NCBI GenBank assembly: GCA_021829645.1
Contig: JAKBPI010000018.1
Span: forward strand, 15,287-50,514
Source of the DNA: Actinomycetes bacterium
GTDB taxonomy: Bacteria > Actinomycetota > Acidimicrobiia > Acidimicrobiales > Bog-793
DNA: 35,228 nt
Direction of reading: 5' to 3'
Under the pieces are notes generated by a model. That model was given only the letters and a program-made list of their open reading frames with translations, searched no databases and was not told the DNA's origin. The position numbers were made by a program, and so were the translations under genes. Below, in pieces: positions 32,738 to 35,228 of the stretch (position 1 is the stretch's first letter; each line of letters opens with the position of its first letter).

Positions 32738-34021
32738 CTAATTGTCGCTATAAAATAATGTATGTGATCCCCTTCTTGGCAAGAGTGTCGTATTCAATCC
32801 TGTAAGTCGGCTAGCCAGTATTGCAAGAAGGGTGTTCATAGCCATCACGGATACACTCGTAGAAATTGCTGCTCCGAGAGCACCGAGACTGGGAATTAGC
32901 CATAAATTGAGTAGAATATTTATGAGCAGCGCAAGAAAACCTGCAGCGAAACTCCATTTCGCAAACCCTGCCATGTTTAATGCAAATCCACACAGACCGG
33001 TTGCAATGTTGACAAAGATCCCCACGAGTAAGACCAACAAAACGACTTTGTCTACGACAAAACCCATTGCCACTAGTATCGACAGACCAGTCGATACTAC
33101 CAGGAAAACGAGTACATTAATCTTCAGCCACCCCTGCAATGCTAAACGCAGAACTCCTAAATCTGACTTATGCGAAAATGCCTCTGCCATTTGACGAGGC
33201 ATAACTGCCGAACTGGCTACATGCCCAATAAGCGCCAGACCTGCCAAGCGTACTGCCAGAGCGTATGCTCCCACCGTTGCAGCACTTGCATAAGCATGAA
33301 GCATTATCACATCCGTCTGCTGAAGAACAGCCAGTGCAGAAGAAAACAGCATGATCTGGATGCCGGATAGAATTGTTGGGCGCATAGCTACTCTGGTGTG
33401 ACTCGAGGGGAAATCTTTTTTTAATTGACTAAAGTAGCGTAAGTATGCAAATCCAGCAAACAAAAGAGTTACCAGACCGGCACATCCTACCGCACCGGAA
33501 TCATAAAATGGTCGGATGACGACAATCGCCATTGCCCAACAGCTGTAGGGCACCAACAGCTTTACGGCAAGACCAAGAATGTACATATGAGAAACTTGTC
33601 GACCAGCCGAGACCTGCCCGAACAGTGCCAGAGCACCGGCTAACAAAACTGCAGGCAGAAGTGATGAAAAAACAATAGCCGTAAAGATCGTGAGCACTGC
33701 TGTTGAAACAGTGGTAAATATACCGGCTTGTTTGTAGACCGCCAAGATGTCATCTGGCTTTGCTTTAATGATCATTTGATCAAGTCCGCAATTGAATAAC
33801 ACAGATCCTAGGCTACCTAAGCTAAAAACATAGGCAATATTGCCATAGGCGGTCCTACCCCATACAATTGAGAAACACGCCGCAATCCCAGCCAACAGAA
33901 CACGGTTTCCTAGGACTATAGATATTGCCAGCGGTCCACTATCTGGCTTTCGAAACCTCAATGAATTCTGGCGGAATGAAAAAGTGCTTTTATCTGGCTG
34001 CATCATTGGCTGCCATTTCAT
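32738..34021 (-). CDS. Polysaccharide flippase-like (Wzx/MOP superfamily) membrane protein
   Basis: 427 residues with about 12 hydrophobic helices and no large soluble domain, a short cytoplasmic N terminus and conserved features of the MATE/MVF/polysaccharide-exporter family such as a charged first helix (L-G-N-R-V-L-L) and Q-Q-T-D-V-I-M-L in the middle. Such proteins flip lipid-linked glycans to the outer face of the membrane. The start at 34021 overlaps the end of the sulfotransferase-like gene by 32 nt; Met 6 (34006) or Met 7 (34003) is equally likely. The overlap indicates co-transcription with that gene. Confidence 0.75.
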   Translation of the reverse strand: MKWQPMMQPDKSTFSFRQNSLRFRKPDSGPLAISIVLGNRVLLAGIAACFSIVWGRTAYGNIAYVFSLGSLGSVLFNCGLDQMIIKAKPDDILAVYKQAGIFTTVSTAVLTIFTAIVFSSLLPAVLLAGALALFGQVSAGRQVSHMYILGLAVKLLVPYSCWAMAIVVIRPFYDSGAVGCAGLVTLLFAGFAYLRYFSQLKKDFPSSHTRVAMRPTILSGIQIMLFSSALAVLQQTDVIMLHAYASAATVGAYALAVRLAGLALIGHVASSAVMPRQMAEAFSHKSDLGVLRLALQGWLKINVLVFLVVSTGLSILVAMGFVVDKVVLLVLLVGIFVNIATGLCGFALNMAGFAKWSFAAGFLALLINILLNLWLIPSLGALGAAISTSVSVMAMNTLLAILASRLTGLNTTLLPRRGSHTLFYSDN

Positions 34022-34799
34022 ATAAAGGCATGCATACCTTCATAACACGTCTGGCATCAGGATCGTTAATCACGAGATTGTCACGAGTACCAAATCGTAT
34101 GGCTGGAAACTCGTGCAAAGTACTAAATAAACTATATGGATCTTTCTCGTAAATCACCCGTTCTTTATCCGACCAAAAAGTTAATCTGAGCATAAGAGAT
34201 TGGTCAAGTTTCTCAAAAATATGGTTTGTATCCAACTCCCAATACATAAATAGTCCAGAAAGTACGCGATAACAGTCAGCACGCGAAGCAGTCAGTGATT
34301 CGTAAATAACGGAATGAGTGTTCGGTAACACAGACAAAGCTTTTTGGTAATTGTGTGCCAAACTCACGTAAGCAGTAATCAGTACATCTGGCCGTTGCCA
34401 CCCAAGACGTAGCCAGCTTCTGTATATCGCAAGCGGATGACGAAATAGGAAAGCGGGCTTCGCTAAGGTCACATCGTAGTCATCACGAAAGAGCGGATAA
34501 TTACACTCATTTAGATATGGCGACCCAATACTAGGGTTATTGCCAAACTCTTCCTTCGATATAATGAGCTTAGTATTATCCGGAATAACATTATATATAG
34601 GATGAGGACGCAAAACATTTTTTCCATCATATATTGAGTAATCTGGCTCAAAAAACGTCGGATGACGAAATAAGGTTTCGTAACGGCGTGTCATTAGGAT
34701 TGTACGCGCGGTAACTACAGCCTCCGGGAAAAGTGTTGAAAACACGGCCATACACATAGTAGAGCCAGTTCTAGGTAAAGATGCGGTGTTGTTGTTCAT
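33990..34799 (-). CDS. Sulfotransferase-like P-loop protein
   Basis: 269 residues. An L-P-R-T-G-S-T motif at residues 8-14 is the PAPS-binding P-loop of sulfotransferases (x-P-R-S/T-G-T/S-T), and F-R-H-P-L-A-I-Y-R-S-W near residue 118 resembles the second PAPS-contact motif (R-D-P-x-D). An in-frame stop just upstream of ATG 34799 fixes the start. PAPS-dependent sulfation of a surface glycan or lipid is the likeliest role, since the gene overlaps a flippase. Sequence divergence in the second half leaves the acceptor open, so the family is called with moderate certainty. Confidence 0.7.
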   Translation of the reverse strand: MNNNTASLPRTGSTMCMAVFSTLFPEAVVTARTILMTRRYETLFRHPTFFEPDYSIYDGKNVLRPHPIYNVIPDNTKLIISKEEFGNNPSIGSPYLNECNYPLFRDDYDVTLAKPAFLFRHPLAIYRSWLRLGWQRPDVLITAYVSLAHNYQKALSVLPNTHSVIYESLTASRADCYRVLSGLFMYWELDTNHIFEKLDQSLMLRLTFWSDKERVIYEKDPYSLFSTLHEFPAIRFGTRDNLVINDPDARRVMKVCMPLYEMAANDAAR

Positions 34800-35133
34800 C
34801 CAAATGGATCATTGGCACCTCTAAAGTTAGAACCACTGACTTTTATATTTTAGCAGGTATGCATACTGACATCATTGTAACTATCGGTTCATTTTGAATT
34901 CTGCATAAAGTTTAACACGTTTATAATTTTTACGCCACATTGCTAGTAATTAATAATAATTTAGATTATAAATATTTGAGTGTCCGCTTTTATTGTTGCA
35001 GTACTTGAATGAATCCAAAATATTTTTACTTTGATACCTTTACTGTTATAAATTTTGCTTAAAATAAAAACTATTTATTTCTCATACCGCCAATAAAAAT
35101 TGGCGCTACCGACTTTTGTGTGGGTGTCCCAGG
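34800..35133. other. 334-bp AT-rich intergenic region
   Basis: No coding sequence is supportable. The stretch is strikingly AT-rich (especially 34890-35085), contrasts with its neighbours, and ends in a 7-bp hairpin near a transposase-like fragment. It may be the boundary of a mobile element or a silenced promoter region, but I see no target-site duplication in the window. Confidence 0.5.
35088..35105. terminator. Short inverted repeat at the boundary of the transposase-like fragment
   Basis: CGCCAAT (35088-35094), four A residues, then ATTGGCG (35099-35105). It lies 28 bp beyond the stop of the leftward transposase-like frame. The stem may be the terminator of that gene or part of an insertion-sequence end; on the leftward strand a T-rich run follows some 20 nt later, which is too far for a textbook terminator. 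Confidence 0.35.
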
Positions 35134-35228
35134 TCATGAAGCTGCGGGATAAAGATCAAGTCCACCTAAGTGGAAGTAGATTGCGGTCTTGAATCCTTCC
35201 TTAGTTCTAAAACCTCTGGCAGCCACTT
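35134..35228 (-). CDS. C-terminal fragment of a transposase-like gene (ISL3-like), runs off the window
   Basis: Leftward frame from the window edge to a TGA at 35134, 30 codons. It encodes A-A-R-G-F-R-T-K-E-G-F-K-T-A-I-Y-F followed by H-L-G-G-L-D-L-Y-P. The G-F-R-x-x-x-G-F-K-x-A-I/L-Y arrangement resembles the last helix of ISL3-family transposases. Only the extreme C terminus is in view, so family and completeness cannot be tested here. It suggests that an insertion sequence begins or ends at this edge. Confidence 0.45.
   Translation of the reverse strand, partial: VAARGFRTKEGFKTAIYFHLGGLDLYPAAS

Overview
The window looks like a chromosomal stretch of an uncultured, mid-GC (by eye about 45 %) actinobacterium, possibly an Acidimicrobiia-like lineage. 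The pointers are the fused CofG-CofH FO synthase (FbiC type), a DUF3817 membrane protein with its small membrane partner, a DUF2142 protein and a DUF6069-like protein. No rRNA or tRNA is present, so the taxonomy is inference. The left edge falls inside a perfect minisatellite and the right edge inside a transposase-like gene, both typical places for a metagenomic contig to break.

Layout. 1-1106 (-): secreted, Thr/Ala/Pro-repeat surface protein, incomplete. 1107-1860: gene-free leader region with strong hairpins. 1861-9687 (+): a co-directional cofactor block, ribD-ribE-ribBA-ribH followed by bioA-bioF-bioH-like-bioC. 9691-14917 (-): a DUF6069-like membrane protein and three envelope or secretion-related genes (an LQR-x2-GN-x-AV-motif protein, a CAP-domain secreted protein, a beta-propeller/Kelch secreted protein). 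15203-16980 (-): ABC-2 transporter (permease and ATPase). 17205-19767 (+): fbiC and a 46-residue zinc-ribbon protein. 19821-20429 (-): short MscS channel. 20695-21595: NTF2-like protein and HxlR regulator, divergent around a 45-bp concentric dyad. 21929-26093 (+): DUF2142, a MurE-like ligase and a GT2 glycosyltransferase, translationally coupled. 26219-29632 (+): pyruvate carboxylase. 29653-31617 (-): dapD and dapE. 31893-32728 (+): two coupled membrane proteins, the second DUF3817. 32738-34799 (-): sulfotransferase-like protein and polysaccharide flippase. 35134-35228 (-): transposase-like fragment.

How the genes fit together. RibD provides the ribityl-aminouracil precursor used both by lumazine synthase (riboflavin) and by FbiC (deazaflavin FO, for F420), so flavin and deazaflavin synthesis share this window. 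BioC/BioH/BioF/BioA make the early and middle part of biotin; bioB and bioD are not in the window; pyruvate carboxylase is a biotin consumer. DapD and DapE make LL-diaminopimelate, the precursor of meso-DAP and lysine, while the MurE-like ligase lacks the DNPR motif expected of a DAP-adding enzyme. DUF2142, GT2, sulfotransferase and flippase point to cell-surface glycan work. Several genes lack a visible Shine-Dalgarno sequence and a few seem leaderless, while others have good ones, so start choices are uncertain where stated.
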